Shown: one piece after another, positions 14,380 to 22,381 of the stretch
How positions within the stretch are numbered: the stretch's first letter is position 1
How the letters are laid out: each line of letters starts with the position of its first letter
IMG/VR virus record: IMGVR_UViG_3300009176_000922
Coordinates: 1 to 31,639 of that record
From: a virus
Reading direction: 5' to 3' (one strand)
Length of the DNA: 31,639 nucleotides
Translations under genes and position numbers: made by a program
The notes under the pieces: generated by a model
Database searches by the model: none
Told to the model about the DNA's origin: nothing
What the model saw: the letters and a program-made list of their open reading frames with translations, nothing else

Positions 14380-14489
14380 ACCCCTTGAAGGCCGACCATC
14401 GGACTCCGTTGGCCCGGGGCCAACTGTTGTTAGCGCCCAGGGTCTACTCGACCGCGGAATACTCCGAACCGGCCTTCGCCAATCCATGA
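14376..14489 (+). CDS. 37-residue coupled mini-ORF
   Basis: ATG 14376 overlaps the previous stop by ATGA and its stop overlaps the ATG of the tail gene at 14486, again by ATGA. The 37-residue product (a Leu/Arg/Pro-rich, weakly polar sequence) matches nothing known to me. The double overlap argues that it is translated, whether or not the peptide has a function. Confidence 0.4.
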   Translation: MNPLKADHRTPLARGQLLLAPRVYSTAEYSEPAFANP

Positions 14490-15028
14490 GTATCCTCTGC
14501 CAGCGGCTGGAAAGCTCGATCCTGAAGTGGTTCCTTCAGGCCTCAACGCCTGAGACCGGGATCTCCAACCGCTTTGCCCTGGCCACTGAAGCCATCAACA
14601 TCCAGGCCACGAATTACGGGCTCACCTGGGATTCCGAGTATGGTTCCTTCGCTCTCAACTTCTACACCGGCCTCTCGCAGGTGGAGCAGGTTTTCCCGGC
14701 GGTCACCATCAGCTGCGTCGAGACCCAGGTTGAACCGGCGGCCCCCCAGGTGCGGACCTGCATGGCCAATATCTCCCTTCATTATCCGGCGGATGATTCC
14801 GTGGAGCTGGGCAGCATATCCCGGGCGATGCATGGGGTTGGCTCCTGGCTTGAGAGTGAGATTTACAGCCGGCCTGAATTCCGCGACGGGATCGAGAAGG
14901 CCGACCACACCCTCATCGTTTCGGGTGTTCTTCATGGATCAACCTCGAGGGGCTTGGACGAGGCCAGCCGCCGCCGGTGGATTCAGTACCAGGTAAGCGT
15001 CCAGGCAGCCCTGGGCCCATTCATTTAA
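14486..15028 (+). CDS. Putative tail terminator/minor tail protein (180 aa)
   Basis: First gene of the tail module proper, 180 residues: an N-terminal helix (CQRLESSILKWFLQAS), alternating strands with SFALNFYTGLSQVEQVFPAVTISC, then a helix with RAMHGVGSWLESEIYSRPEF and a closing strand (RRRWIQYQVSVQAALGP). Alpha/beta proteins of this size just before the tail-tube gene act as tail terminators (lambda gpU role): they cap the tube and join it to the head. The assignment rests on position, size and fold impression only. The start is set by the ATGA overlap. Confidence 0.55.
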   Translation: MSILCQRLESSILKWFLQASTPETGISNRFALATEAINIQATNYGLTWDSEYGSFALNFYTGLSQVEQVFPAVTISCVETQVEPAAPQVRTCMANISLHYPADDSVELGSISRAMHGVGSWLESEIYSRPEFRDGIEKADHTLIVSGVLHGSTSRGLDEASRRRWIQYQVSVQAALGPFI

Positions 15029-15048
15029 AAAAAGAAAGACGCACATCT

Positions 15049-15588
15049 ATGCCCTCAACCGACATCCAACAAGGTTCGCTCGCTCTGCTTTTTGGCGCCC
15101 CCTCCCTGACCATGGCCCTCAATGGCGGGGATTCCAACAGCGCCAACGGAGGCCAGACCCTGACCTTTGCGGGAATGGTCCTGACCGAGGTCGCGGCGAC
15201 GCGCACGGCCAAGACCATCGAGACCCAGAATGCAGGCGGCGTGACTGTAAACATCACCACCTATGATGCGGGCGATGAAGTCACCCTGACCATCAAGCCA
15301 GCCGGACCCAGCCGAGCCGGGGCCAAGGCCATCAACGATTATTTCCCCCGGCCGGGTGGATATGCCGCCCTGATTGATGCAGCCGACATCTCCTACCTGG
15401 ACAATGCAGGATGGACTCCCAGGAGGGGTGGCATCAGTGCGGCCACCACCGTGGGTCAGGTTCCCCCGGAAGGGCTGGCCTACGGAATCAAGGCCGCCAG
15501 CAAGGCGACCAGCTCCACCGGCAACGTGCTCTGGACCATCACCCTCATGCGGATGGAAGGGATCATCTCCTGGGTTCCCCTCGCGTGA
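15049..15588 (+). CDS. Major tail (tube) protein candidate (179 aa)
   Basis: The 179-residue product is beta-rich: LALLFGAPSLTMAL, then repeated T-x-T strands (VTVNITTYDAGDEVTLTIKP), a small helical insert (AKAINDYFP) and a final strand pair NVLWTITLMRMEGIISWVPL. Tube proteins of siphophages are of this size and fold and sit directly before the chaperone and tape-measure genes, as here. An AAAAAAAGAAAG stretch lies just upstream (15027-15038) and may serve as an A-rich translation enhancer; there is no strong Shine-Dalgarno. The next gene starts in a GTGA overlap. Confidence 0.6.
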   Translation: MPSTDIQQGSLALLFGAPSLTMALNGGDSNSANGGQTLTFAGMVLTEVAATRTAKTIETQNAGGVTVNITTYDAGDEVTLTIKPAGPSRAGAKAINDYFPRPGGYAALIDAADISYLDNAGWTPRRGGISAATTVGQVPPEGLAYGIKAASKATSSTGNVLWTITLMRMEGIISWVPLA

Positions 15589-16205
15589 CCGCCGCGGAGA
15601 TCCATGCACGAACCCTCGGTGTCATGCGGTTCCGGATTCTGGGTCTGGACCTCTTGCCCCTGACGCTCGGCCATCTCCGCATTCTGGAATCCCTGGATTG
15701 CTATGAGGCGCGCGACCCCGGGGAACTCGGGCTGGCCTGCATCGTCTGCTCGAGGCCGGCCGCACGGGTCTTGCCGTTTCTCAAGTCCCGGCTCCTCCCG
15801 TTCCGGCTTCTGGTCTGGCGACTAATTCTTGGACGGTGGGACTTCGCCGAAAAGCACCAGGCTTGGTCAGATTACCTGCGCTTCAACCAAGAGATCCCGG
15901 AGACCCTGCGGGAGATGGATGGCACCATGCCCGAGTGTCATGTCCCGGCCCACCAGATGATTCGCTCCCGGCTGATGTCCGACCTGAATGTGGATTACCG
16001 GGACATCGATAATTACCCGGTCCTGCAGGCCTTGTGGGATCTTCTGGCCACGGATGTCCGGCATCGCCGGGTGACAATGCTCGACAAGACGGCGAGTGAC
16101 ATCGAGGAGGAGATGAACCGGATCGACTGGGCGCGGGTGCAGAAAGTGGGCGAGGCCTTGTTTAACAAGCGGCAGCACGGAAGTCCGGATCCGCAGAAGC
16201 AATGA
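15585..16205 (+). CDS. Putative tail assembly chaperone (206 aa)
   Basis: GTG 15585 overlaps the tube-gene stop (GTGA); an ATG at 15624 is a fallback start. The 206-residue product is helical and charged, with a hydrophobic first half (ILGLDLLPLTLGHLRILESL, Cys/Arg-rich) and a second half with MDGTMPECHVPAHQM and DIEEEMNRIDWARVQ. It occupies the slot between tube and tape measure where chaperones (lambda gpG/gpGT) are encoded. Here it is a single frame: I see no sign of the programmed frameshift that usually makes a longer GT form. Function rests on position. Confidence 0.5.
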   Translation: MTAAEIHARTLGVMRFRILGLDLLPLTLGHLRILESLDCYEARDPGELGLACIVCSRPAARVLPFLKSRLLPFRLLVWRLILGRWDFAEKHQAWSDYLRFNQEIPETLREMDGTMPECHVPAHQMIRSRLMSDLNVDYRDIDNYPVLQALWDLLATDVRHRRVTMLDKTASDIEEEMNRIDWARVQKVGEALFNKRQHGSPDPQKQ

Positions 16206-17017
16206 TCAGCCTCATCTACAAAATCATGGGGGACATCAACCCCCTCAAGACGGCCCTCACCAAGGACGCGCCGGCCGCCGCGGCCAAGGGAGGATCAGAG
16301 ACGGGCAAGTTCTTCGGGGCGCAATTCAAGGGAGCTGTCCTGAAGTACATCGGAGCCGGCGCCATCCTGGGCACGATCACGAAGCTCGCCAGCGATGCCG
16401 CGCGGATCGTCAAGGACGCCGCGCAAGCGAATGTCGGAGTGGAGGCTGTTCAGGAGCTGCAAAAAGCCGCGGAGAAAACCGGCCTTTCCCTGGATGAGCT
16501 GAAAGAGAAAGCCATGGCAGCGCCGAAGGAATTTGCCGCGCTCATGAAGTCCATCCGCGAGGCCGGGGGCATCCTCAGCAAGGAGGACGTGGAGAATTTC
16601 GCCAAACTCGACGAGATGATGAGCAGGATCAAAAGCAAGGCCGCGAGCTTTTTTGTGTCCCTCTATAAGGCTGGGGAATTCATAAATTGGGGAAGGGACA
16701 TGGGCCCACGGGGAACGCCCGAAATGGAGCGCGTTTTTCGCCAACGGCAGGGCCTGCCGCCGGACGAAGGAGAAGAGGGTGCAAAGACCCCGGCGCAAGT
16801 CTTCAGGGATGCGGTTGCCCGCAGGGAAGCCGGGCGCAAAGCCTTAGCAGAGGACCTGAAGTCAGTTGCTGGTCTCGTGCAATTCGGGCTGGGCGTCGGC
16901 AAGGAGACCGCTACCGGCGCGGGACTCATTTCAAAATCTGCCGGGGGGGCCAAGTCCATCGACGACGTCGTGAAGGCCATTCAGGACGTCGACAAAACCT
17001 TAAAAAAAGAACTCTGA
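16202..17017 (+). CDS. Short tape-measure-like protein (271 aa)
   Basis: Almost wholly helical: Lys/Ala/Glu-rich stretches with no Pro breaks in the first 115 residues, a hydrophobic Gly/Ala segment at about 43-62 (GAVLKYIGAGAILGTITKLA), as tape measures often have, then helices through to a C-terminal KAIQDVDKTLKKEL. It occupies the tape-measure slot after the chaperone-like gene. At 271 residues it is far shorter than usual tape measures (commonly 600 or more). If it spans the tube as an extended helix (about 0.15 nm per residue), the tail would be only about 40 nm. It could instead be a podovirus-like ejection protein. Start set by ATGA overlap. Confidence 0.55.
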   Translation: MISLIYKIMGDINPLKTALTKDAPAAAAKGGSETGKFFGAQFKGAVLKYIGAGAILGTITKLASDAARIVKDAAQANVGVEAVQELQKAAEKTGLSLDELKEKAMAAPKEFAALMKSIREAGGILSKEDVENFAKLDEMMSRIKSKAASFFVSLYKAGEFINWGRDMGPRGTPEMERVFRQRQGLPPDEGEEGAKTPAQVFRDAVARREAGRKALAEDLKSVAGLVQFGLGVGKETATGAGLISKSAGGAKSIDDVVKAIQDVDKTLKKEL

Positions 17018-17023
17018 CTGGCG

Positions 17024-17818
17024 ATGATTGAACAGGGAACACGCGGCGACGCGAACAGGATCGTCTGGCAGGAACCGTCCTACGAATTGACCGCATCCGG
17101 CGGACTCAAGAAGACCATCACCGGCAGTGGCAATCATGCGGACTGCCAAGCCCTGATCGATCCCCTCGGGCAGGACGGATGGGATGTTACTGTCACGCCG
17201 ATAGCTGGCGGACCGAGATCGACCATCACGGCAAATATCATTTCGTGCATTGCCGCGATTGGGTCGACTCCGGGAATTGGCAGCGGAGGGAATCCCGAGA
17301 TCAGCATTCAGGTTACCTGGGAGGTGGATAACCAGTTCAGCTACGTCGACGCTGCTGACTCGACCGCGTTCAAGCGATATCTCAACAACTTCACGACCGG
17401 CACGGCGCAGATTGTTGTATCCCTCCGAATCCATGAGGCAGCGAAGGAGATGGCCACGAAGTTCACGCACGTTCTTTATGACGGCTTGCCCAATGCTACG
17501 GAGAAAGGCTTCGCGTATGACATCGCCGCGGGAGCGAGCGTTCTCCAGAACCAGCCAGTCTTGCGAAGGACTGCGGTCTATCCGCGAACTTCGACGACTC
17601 GTTACCCGGACTGGGATAATGCCGGCTACGTTTTTACCACCGCACAGCTGGACGCGTACACCGATGCGCCCAATGCCATCCTTGGGACGCTCCCAGCTGA
17701 TGCAACCTGGTTAATGATCCCAGATACGCTCGTTTACGAGTCCGACGGTCGTGTGACGATCTCAGGCCATTGGCTCTTTGGACTTTATCCGGTTCACCAA
17801 AACCCGCCCAAAATATGA
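17024..17818 (+). CDS. Tail protein of unknown function, distal-tail-like by position (264 aa)
   Basis: The 264-residue product opens with polar beta-type sequence (VWQEPSYELTASGGLKKTITGSG) and includes helical SLRIHEAAKEMATKF (about 124-146) and beta segments with many Thr and Tyr. It lies between the tape-measure candidate and the two last structural genes, where distal-tail or baseplate proteins are encoded. No family is recognised. It begins six bases after the upstream stop. Its own stop overlaps the ATG of the next small gene (17815). Confidence 0.55.
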   Translation: MIEQGTRGDANRIVWQEPSYELTASGGLKKTITGSGNHADCQALIDPLGQDGWDVTVTPIAGGPRSTITANIISCIAAIGSTPGIGSGGNPEISIQVTWEVDNQFSYVDAADSTAFKRYLNNFTTGTAQIVVSLRIHEAAKEMATKFTHVLYDGLPNATEKGFAYDIAAGASVLQNQPVLRRTAVYPRTSTTRYPDWDNAGYVFTTAQLDAYTDAPNAILGTLPADATWLMIPDTLVYESDGRVTISGHWLFGLYPVHQNPPKI

Positions 17819-18012
17819 TCGATCCTCCAATGCCGCCCGAAAGCCGCGGGACCGGACGCATTGCGCGTCAATTGCGCGCCCTGCGGCGCACTACCCGCCG
17901 AAACGCGCTCAATGGTCCCGGCGTCATACGCGGTCCGCTCGGCACTACGATTCGAGCGCCGCGCAGTAATCCATTCGCAGCTTCCGTGGGTGGCTCTGAC
18001 ACATGGGCCTGA
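17815..18012 (+). CDS. Small Arg-rich protein (65 aa)
   Basis: ATG 17815 overlaps the upstream stop. The 65-residue product is very basic, with GRIARQLRALRRTTRRNA near the middle and a Pro-Gly-Ile/Arg-rich second half. It overlaps the next gene by ten bases (18003). Tiny Arg-rich proteins just before a large tail protein occur in several siphophages but their role is unknown. The basic helix could bind DNA, RNA or an acidic tail partner. Real coding is supported by the two overlaps. Confidence 0.5.
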   Translation: MIDPPMPPESRGTGRIARQLRALRRTTRRNALNGPGVIRGPLGTTIRAPRSNPFAASVGGSDTWA

Positions 18013-21000
18013 CTGCATCGGTCCCCTTCATTGGGCGCGGCACCCAACCAACGGCCGCCGCCGTTGAAAGCCTGACCGCGGCGCTCGATGAGGTTCTCGC
18101 GCGGCGATTCAACCGCCGGACCTGGCTGGTGTTCTCGAGCGGAACTTCGCCGGATATTCCTCTCGGGACCGAGTTCCTCTTTGGCACCGCCTCGAATCTT
18201 CGAACCTCCGCCACCGCCTACGACTTCACCGACGAGACTCCGCCAGCGCCAGTCGGCGGCCAGGTGGTGAGCCATGACGAATCCACGAAAGTGGTCTGGG
18301 TCACTGGCTACGCCGCCATCCGAACACTGAACCGGCAGCACACCCTCTACACGCCCACTGGTGGCGTGGAGGCAGACTATTGGTTCGGCTATAGCCGGCC
18401 CGAACGGTGGGAGCCCCTCGCCCTGGCTGATATCCTGGTCGAGAATTACACCGAGACGGCCGAGACCACCCCGAGCAATACGGTATTCAACTTGAGGAAC
18501 ACCTGGGACCGGTTCGGGTGCGTGCGAATTCACAACGGGAACCGGTTCTCGCTCGATGTTTTTAATACCCGCAGTGGCGGCCCAACCGACCAGTGGACGA
18601 TTCCTCCCTACGGCGTTCTCACCGGGCGCCGCGACGCGCCGACCGGGCGATGGACCTTCGACCGGTACTACCTCCCGCACACGCATAGTGGCGACGAGAT
18701 GCGATACGGGGCACCAGCGCCAGGTCAGGCAGCGGCCAGCCTCGAGGTCTCCGAGTACCTGGTCCGGCAGATTGGCACGAACACCTGGGCCCGGGTTCGG
18801 CCATCCGTCGGGACTGATTCCAGCGAAGCGGACATGGCCTTCTACACCGGGCACCTGCCGGTCGACTCGGACAAATTCGTCGACTGGATGCTTCACCGCG
18901 GACAGCTTTTGTCCGTAGTCCTGGACAAGCGCGGAGCCGGGACCGTGACTATCACGCCGCTCCTCTGGCAGGGGATTGATAGCATCCCGGATCCGGCCTG
19001 GAGCGGGCAAGTGGACGTGACGATTGACGGTGGCTTTCTCGAGTTCACTTCAGCGGTCGCGCCCCCGGCCGGCGCCACGGACGCGGACTGGGAACATGAC
19101 CTGATCCCGGTCTCCTCCAACCTGACGCAGGGCATGGTCCTGGGACTCAGGCCGGGCATCTATGCGACTACCCTGTCCCTCTTTACTCCCCCCTTCTTGT
19201 CGGGCCCCATTCCACTCGGGGCGCTGGCGCCGGAATCCTCCGGTTCAGCTCATGGGTCGAGGCCCGATCTCGTAGGCGGCGGCGACGTCCTGTTCGCCTT
19301 CACGGTGCAGGGCATGGGGGCAAACGTCGGGAGCTGGGATAGCTGGACTGCAACGGTGGGAGCCACGCTTCCGAACGTCGCCGCGGGCGCAGGCTACGAC
19401 AGCCTGGTGCCGGTCTCATTCAAGACCCTGGGCGGCCTGGTCAAGAGCACTACCACGATCGTTGACCCGAACGATGCATGGGGGGTGGCCTCCTTCTCGT
19501 CGGATCTCCTCATCCGCGCCACCGTGGCAGGGACCAGTCCCCTCGAGTGGCTTCATGCCGAGGGCTTCAGTTACTCGGGCACCAGGCACGGCTGGGTGGC
19601 TCGCGTGCCCCGCCGACACATGCTCGGTGGCGCCTTGGCAGGCGGGGTCGCAGTCCATGACAACCATCCTTGGGACACGGCCACCCTGGGCACACCGGAC
19701 GGGCTCGGACTGGCTCTCGGCTGGACGCCTGGCACGATCGAAACTTCGGGCGTCCAGATCGAGGGCTCGGATGTCACGCCAAGCGACACGGCTCTCGGCC
19801 GGCCTGTCTACCTGCCCACTGACCCGCTCGATTACATCCTCGAGAACATCGCCACACCCGGCTGGTGGAAGGCCAACCGGGATGCGGCACTCGGAATGCC
19901 CGAGGCGGCCAAGCTTCGCTCGATGCGGCTGGCGCGCACCGCGGAGCATTACAACGATTTGGCGCAAGTCGTCTCCCTCGTGCAATGGGTCGCCCGTGTC
20001 GACATCCGCGACCTGCACAAGGACCCACTGCCTCCCAATCCCGAGTACCCGTTCAACTTCGCCGGCGAGGCGCCCTTCGCCGTTCCCCTGGGCTGGGCTT
20101 ACGGGCGCTACGATGGAGACGGTGCCCTCGCGGCCTGGTGCACCACGTGGGGCGTCACGCCTCAGTCGACCCTGCCGGCCCTGGCCTCACTGCGGGCGGT
20201 CACTCGGAATCGATGGGGGCAAGTCTGGGAGACTCGCCCGGGTGGAGGTTCCAATCCCATGCCGTGGGGCAAGGCCACATGGAAGGTCCTCCTCACCCCG
20301 TTCAGCGTGTTCTCACCGGGCGAGGCGATCACCACGGTCAACGGCTACCCGTTCTCGAGCTGGAAGGCCTTCAGGGCGTCGGAATCCAGGCTCCTCTTCG
20401 GCGGCGCCGGGGCCGACACGAATTATCGGTGGGTCGCCGCGACCATGTTACATAACACCTTCGATCTCCTCGGAGTCGACAGCCCGCCTGTCCCAGTCGG
20501 CGAACCGTTCGAGCCCAAGATCACAGACCCAGCCGACGGCCCGCCCATCATCGAGGGTGAGATTTTCGGCGCGGCTGAGAACGGCCGAGACGACCGTGGC
20601 GATGCCCAGCAGGCCTATAGGGACACAAACACCGGGGACGACTCCAATGCCTGGGTGCGGACCCTGCCGCAGTTTGGCGCCTTCCGCCTCCTGACCCCCA
20701 CGGGCACGGCTTCGATGCGGTTCGGCTCGTTAAACGAGATGACCGACCACACCACGACCGATCCCGAAGACTCGAGTTCCCAACTCCTGACCAACCAGGT
20801 CATGGTCTGGGAGATCAACGAAGGAGCCGGGGTTCCGCTCCTCGGGAAGTACTCGGCGCGCGGCAACCCACCGCTGGACGCCGATGGCGGAGTCCCGATC
20901 TGGCCCGAGGTGGCAGGCTTCAAGGCACCCTTCAAGGTCCTCGTGGTCGGCACCGGGATGCCGGCGCATTACGCCGTCTGGGACGACCGCGACCGACCCG

Positions 21001-21257
21001 GCCAACGCTCGGCCGACGATCCGACCAGGTGGCAGGAGCCCTACCATTTCACGGCGCCAGGCATCGTCGATGCGGGTCAACTCTTCACGACGGCGAACCC
21101 ATCGGCCATGCAGATGAGGACGGCCGTGGCCGCGGCCGGGACCGTGATCACCCCGGCGTGGTTGCAGGCGCAGGGCTGGCCCGTCTCAACCGCCTACCAC
21201 GTCCAGTGGATGCGCCTCGGGAATCAGAACGTGAGCGGGTTCCTCAACGATCTTTGA
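18003..21257 (+). CDS. Very large tail/virion protein of unknown family (1084 aa)
   Basis: The last gene of the structural operon, 1084 residues. Visible: an N-terminal helix (AVESLTAALDEVLARRFNRRTW), a long Thr/Ser/Gly/Pro-rich beta region with many W and Y (residues 50-600), a mixed middle with MRLARTAEHYNDLAQVVSLVQWVARV (about 644-670), and a C-terminal part with repeated Y/W and D-rich turns (VWDDRDRPGQR near 1000). Composition (Gly, Thr, Trp, Asp) fits an extracellular virion protein. It takes the place of the lambda gpJ-type host-specificity protein but I see no FN3 repeats or other known motif. It could be a tip, a spike or a hub. It ends 14 bases inside the convergent moron gene. Confidence 0.7.
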   Translation: MGLTASVPFIGRGTQPTAAAVESLTAALDEVLARRFNRRTWLVFSSGTSPDIPLGTEFLFGTASNLRTSATAYDFTDETPPAPVGGQVVSHDESTKVVWVTGYAAIRTLNRQHTLYTPTGGVEADYWFGYSRPERWEPLALADILVENYTETAETTPSNTVFNLRNTWDRFGCVRIHNGNRFSLDVFNTRSGGPTDQWTIPPYGVLTGRRDAPTGRWTFDRYYLPHTHSGDEMRYGAPAPGQAAASLEVSEYLVRQIGTNTWARVRPSVGTDSSEADMAFYTGHLPVDSDKFVDWMLHRGQLLSVVLDKRGAGTVTITPLLWQGIDSIPDPAWSGQVDVTIDGGFLEFTSAVAPPAGATDADWEHDLIPVSSNLTQGMVLGLRPGIYATTLSLFTPPFLSGPIPLGALAPESSGSAHGSRPDLVGGGDVLFAFTVQGMGANVGSWDSWTATVGATLPNVAAGAGYDSLVPVSFKTLGGLVKSTTTIVDPNDAWGVASFSSDLLIRATVAGTSPLEWLHAEGFSYSGTRHGWVARVPRRHMLGGALAGGVAVHDNHPWDTATLGTPDGLGLALGWTPGTIETSGVQIEGSDVTPSDTALGRPVYLPTDPLDYILENIATPGWWKANRDAALGMPEAAKLRSMRLARTAEHYNDLAQVVSLVQWVARVDIRDLHKDPLPPNPEYPFNFAGEAPFAVPLGWAYGRYDGDGALAAWCTTWGVTPQSTLPALASLRAVTRNRWGQVWETRPGGGSNPMPWGKATWKVLLTPFSVFSPGEAITTVNGYPFSSWKAFRASESRLLFGGAGADTNYRWVAATMLHNTFDLLGVDSPPVPVGEPFEPKITDPADGPPIIEGEIFGAAENGRDDRGDAQQAYRDTNTGDDSNAWVRTLPQFGAFRLLTPTGTASMRFGSLNEMTDHTTTDPEDSSSQLLTNQVMVWEINEGAGVPLLGKYSARGNPPLDADGGVPIWPEVAGFKAPFKVLVVGTGMPAHYAVWDDRDRPGQRSADDPTRWQEPYHFTAPGIVDAGQLFTTANPSAMQMRTAVAAAGTVITPAWLQAQGWPVSTAYHVQWMRLGNQNVSGFLNDL

Positions 21258-21987
21258 GGTCCATCTTCCTGGCCTCCTGCTCATCTCGAAATTGGCGGAT
21301 CGCCTGCTCGCGGCGTGCGGCGGCCTCGGCGCGTTTTGCCTCGGCGATTGTCGCGGCGGTTTCTGCAGTGATCGGGTCCCATGCGCTCCCGCGAAGGAAT
21401 TGCTCCTGCTCGTTTAGTTCCTTTTGGAGCGCAGCCCGTACGACCGAATCGGTGGCTGGCACGCCCGTCTCATACACACGCACGGTTTTCTTGGCGCCGA
21501 GGATTGTCGTGTACTCCTGCTTCTTGCCGGTGGAATGAGCCCAGCGGCAGAATTTGTCGCCGTCGATTTTGGTGTCCACAAATTGCACGCGGACGATCAG
21601 ATGCTGTTCCAAGTTTTTGTCGTAGACCAGAAGGACCCCGTCGGACATGACCTGCGTTACCTCTCCGTCGATCACGATCCAGCTCTGGTCCTCGGAAATC
21701 ACCGATGGTCGACCGTCGATAATGCGCACGGGGAATGCGGTTATGGTTCGGTTCGTCGACAAGTTCAGCGCCTCCCAATAGCCGTTGGTCCGGTAATACC
21801 ACGGCTTGTCGTTCGGCCAGGTCCGAACGAGCGGCTGAGTTTTTGGACGGTCGCCGGTTGTCCCCGCCCACCGCAAAGCCGGATCCGGCCGCGGGGTGGG
21901 CGTCGTGGGGATTGTGAAGCGGTGTACCCCTGCTGCTGAGATGAAGCTGAGGAGGCAAACCGCGGCGCCCAGGATCGTGCGTTTCAT
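21244..21987 (-). CDS. Secreted moron protein with C-terminal coiled coil (247 aa)
   Basis: The start (complement of 21985-21987) gives a Sec-type leader: MKR, then ILGAAVCLLSFISAAG, with a likely cut near AAG. A Pro/Thr-rich stretch follows (residues 24-60), then a beta-rich domain with repeated I/V-strand pairs (SWIVIDGEVTQVMSDGVLLVYD at about 100-122), and a helical C-terminus rich in Ala/Glu/Arg (about 195-247, coiled-coil-like). The gene is antisense to the structural operon and its end overlaps the large tail gene by 14 bases. As a lone minus-strand secreted gene between tail and attP it looks like a lysogenic-conversion gene. No family is recognised. Confidence 0.7.
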   Translation of the reverse strand: MKRTILGAAVCLLSFISAAGVHRFTIPTTPTPRPDPALRWAGTTGDRPKTQPLVRTWPNDKPWYYRTNGYWEALNLSTNRTITAFPVRIIDGRPSVISEDQSWIVIDGEVTQVMSDGVLLVYDKNLEQHLIVRVQFVDTKIDGDKFCRWAHSTGKKQEYTTILGAKKTVRVYETGVPATDSVVRAALQKELNEQEQFLRGSAWDPITAETAATIAEAKRAEAAARREQAIRQFRDEQEARKMDLKDR

Positions 21988-22381
21988 TGAGCGGGCAGAC
22001 TGCCACCGCTCACTGCTTCACGGAACTCGGGCAATCGCCTCGATCTTTTGTAGGGTGTTCACCTGACGCCGGGCCAGCTGCTGGTCCGAGGAATTCAGTG
22101 GACTATCCAGTGGACTAAAACCGGTTTGACCGCTTCTCATGAATCGTCGTAAGTCGTTGTAGTTGTTGGCGCGCCCGGCGTGACTCGAACACGCGACCGG
22201 CTGCTTAGAAGGCACATTTGGCCGTGTTGCGCCTGCGGCCAAAAAGGGACAAGTCACTACAAGTCCGTCACTTGTGAGTTTCTCGTCCGCGACCGTCCGC
22301 ATGCGTTTAGTCCACTTACTGGACTATGTAGTGGACTATGACCGACCGGCTGCTTCAGCAAGCATCTGGTCGATTCCCGTT
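21988..22381. other. attP region with arm-type repeats on both sides
   Basis: This non-coding gap holds the phage attachment site. Left arm: AGTGGACTA at 22097-22105 and 22109-22117. Core: 22167-22214. Right arm: TAGTCCACT (inverted) at 22308-22316, ACTGGACTA (one mismatch) at 22318-22326 and AGTGGACTA at 22330-22338. The paired repeats on both sides start 12 bases apart. Also present are direct repeats CGTCCGC at 22284-22290 and 22294-22300 (10 bases, one helical turn, apart), as expected of an excisionase site, and an 8-pair hairpin TTTGGCCG/CGGCCAAA (22217-22224, 22236-22243) beside the core. Integrase and Xis-like genes lie just to the right. Arms on both sides mean a whole attP, not attL or attR. 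Confidence 0.85.
22167..22214 (-). other. att core: 3' part of a tRNA-Arg(UCU) gene
   Basis: Read on the minus strand, this 48-base stretch is the 3' half of a tRNA: loop CTTCTAA with anticodon TCT, stem side GCAGC, a 5-base variable loop, T-stem GCGTG, loop TTCGAGT, T-stem CACGC, acceptor strand CGGGCGC, discriminator G and CCA. There is no matching 5' half (the anticodon stem already fails two bases further upstream), so it is not a functional tRNA gene. It is a copy carried by the phage so that integration restores the host's tRNA-Arg gene. Confidence 0.9.

Noticed and set aside
15027-15038. Poly-A tract as a programmed frameshift site for a tail chaperone
   Set aside because: It lies between a stop codon and the tube gene rather than inside an overlapping gene pair, so it cannot join two frames of the chaperone.
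22167-22214. A functional tRNA-Arg gene
   Set aside because: Only the 3' part from the anticodon loop on is present; the bases that should form the 5' half (D-arm and acceptor strand) are missing, so it is an att core and not a tRNA gene.
22018-22302. Minus-strand 94-codon frame across attP
   Set aside because: It runs through the tRNA-derived core and both flanks of attP, has no ribosome site and no protein-like pattern; it is a chance open frame.
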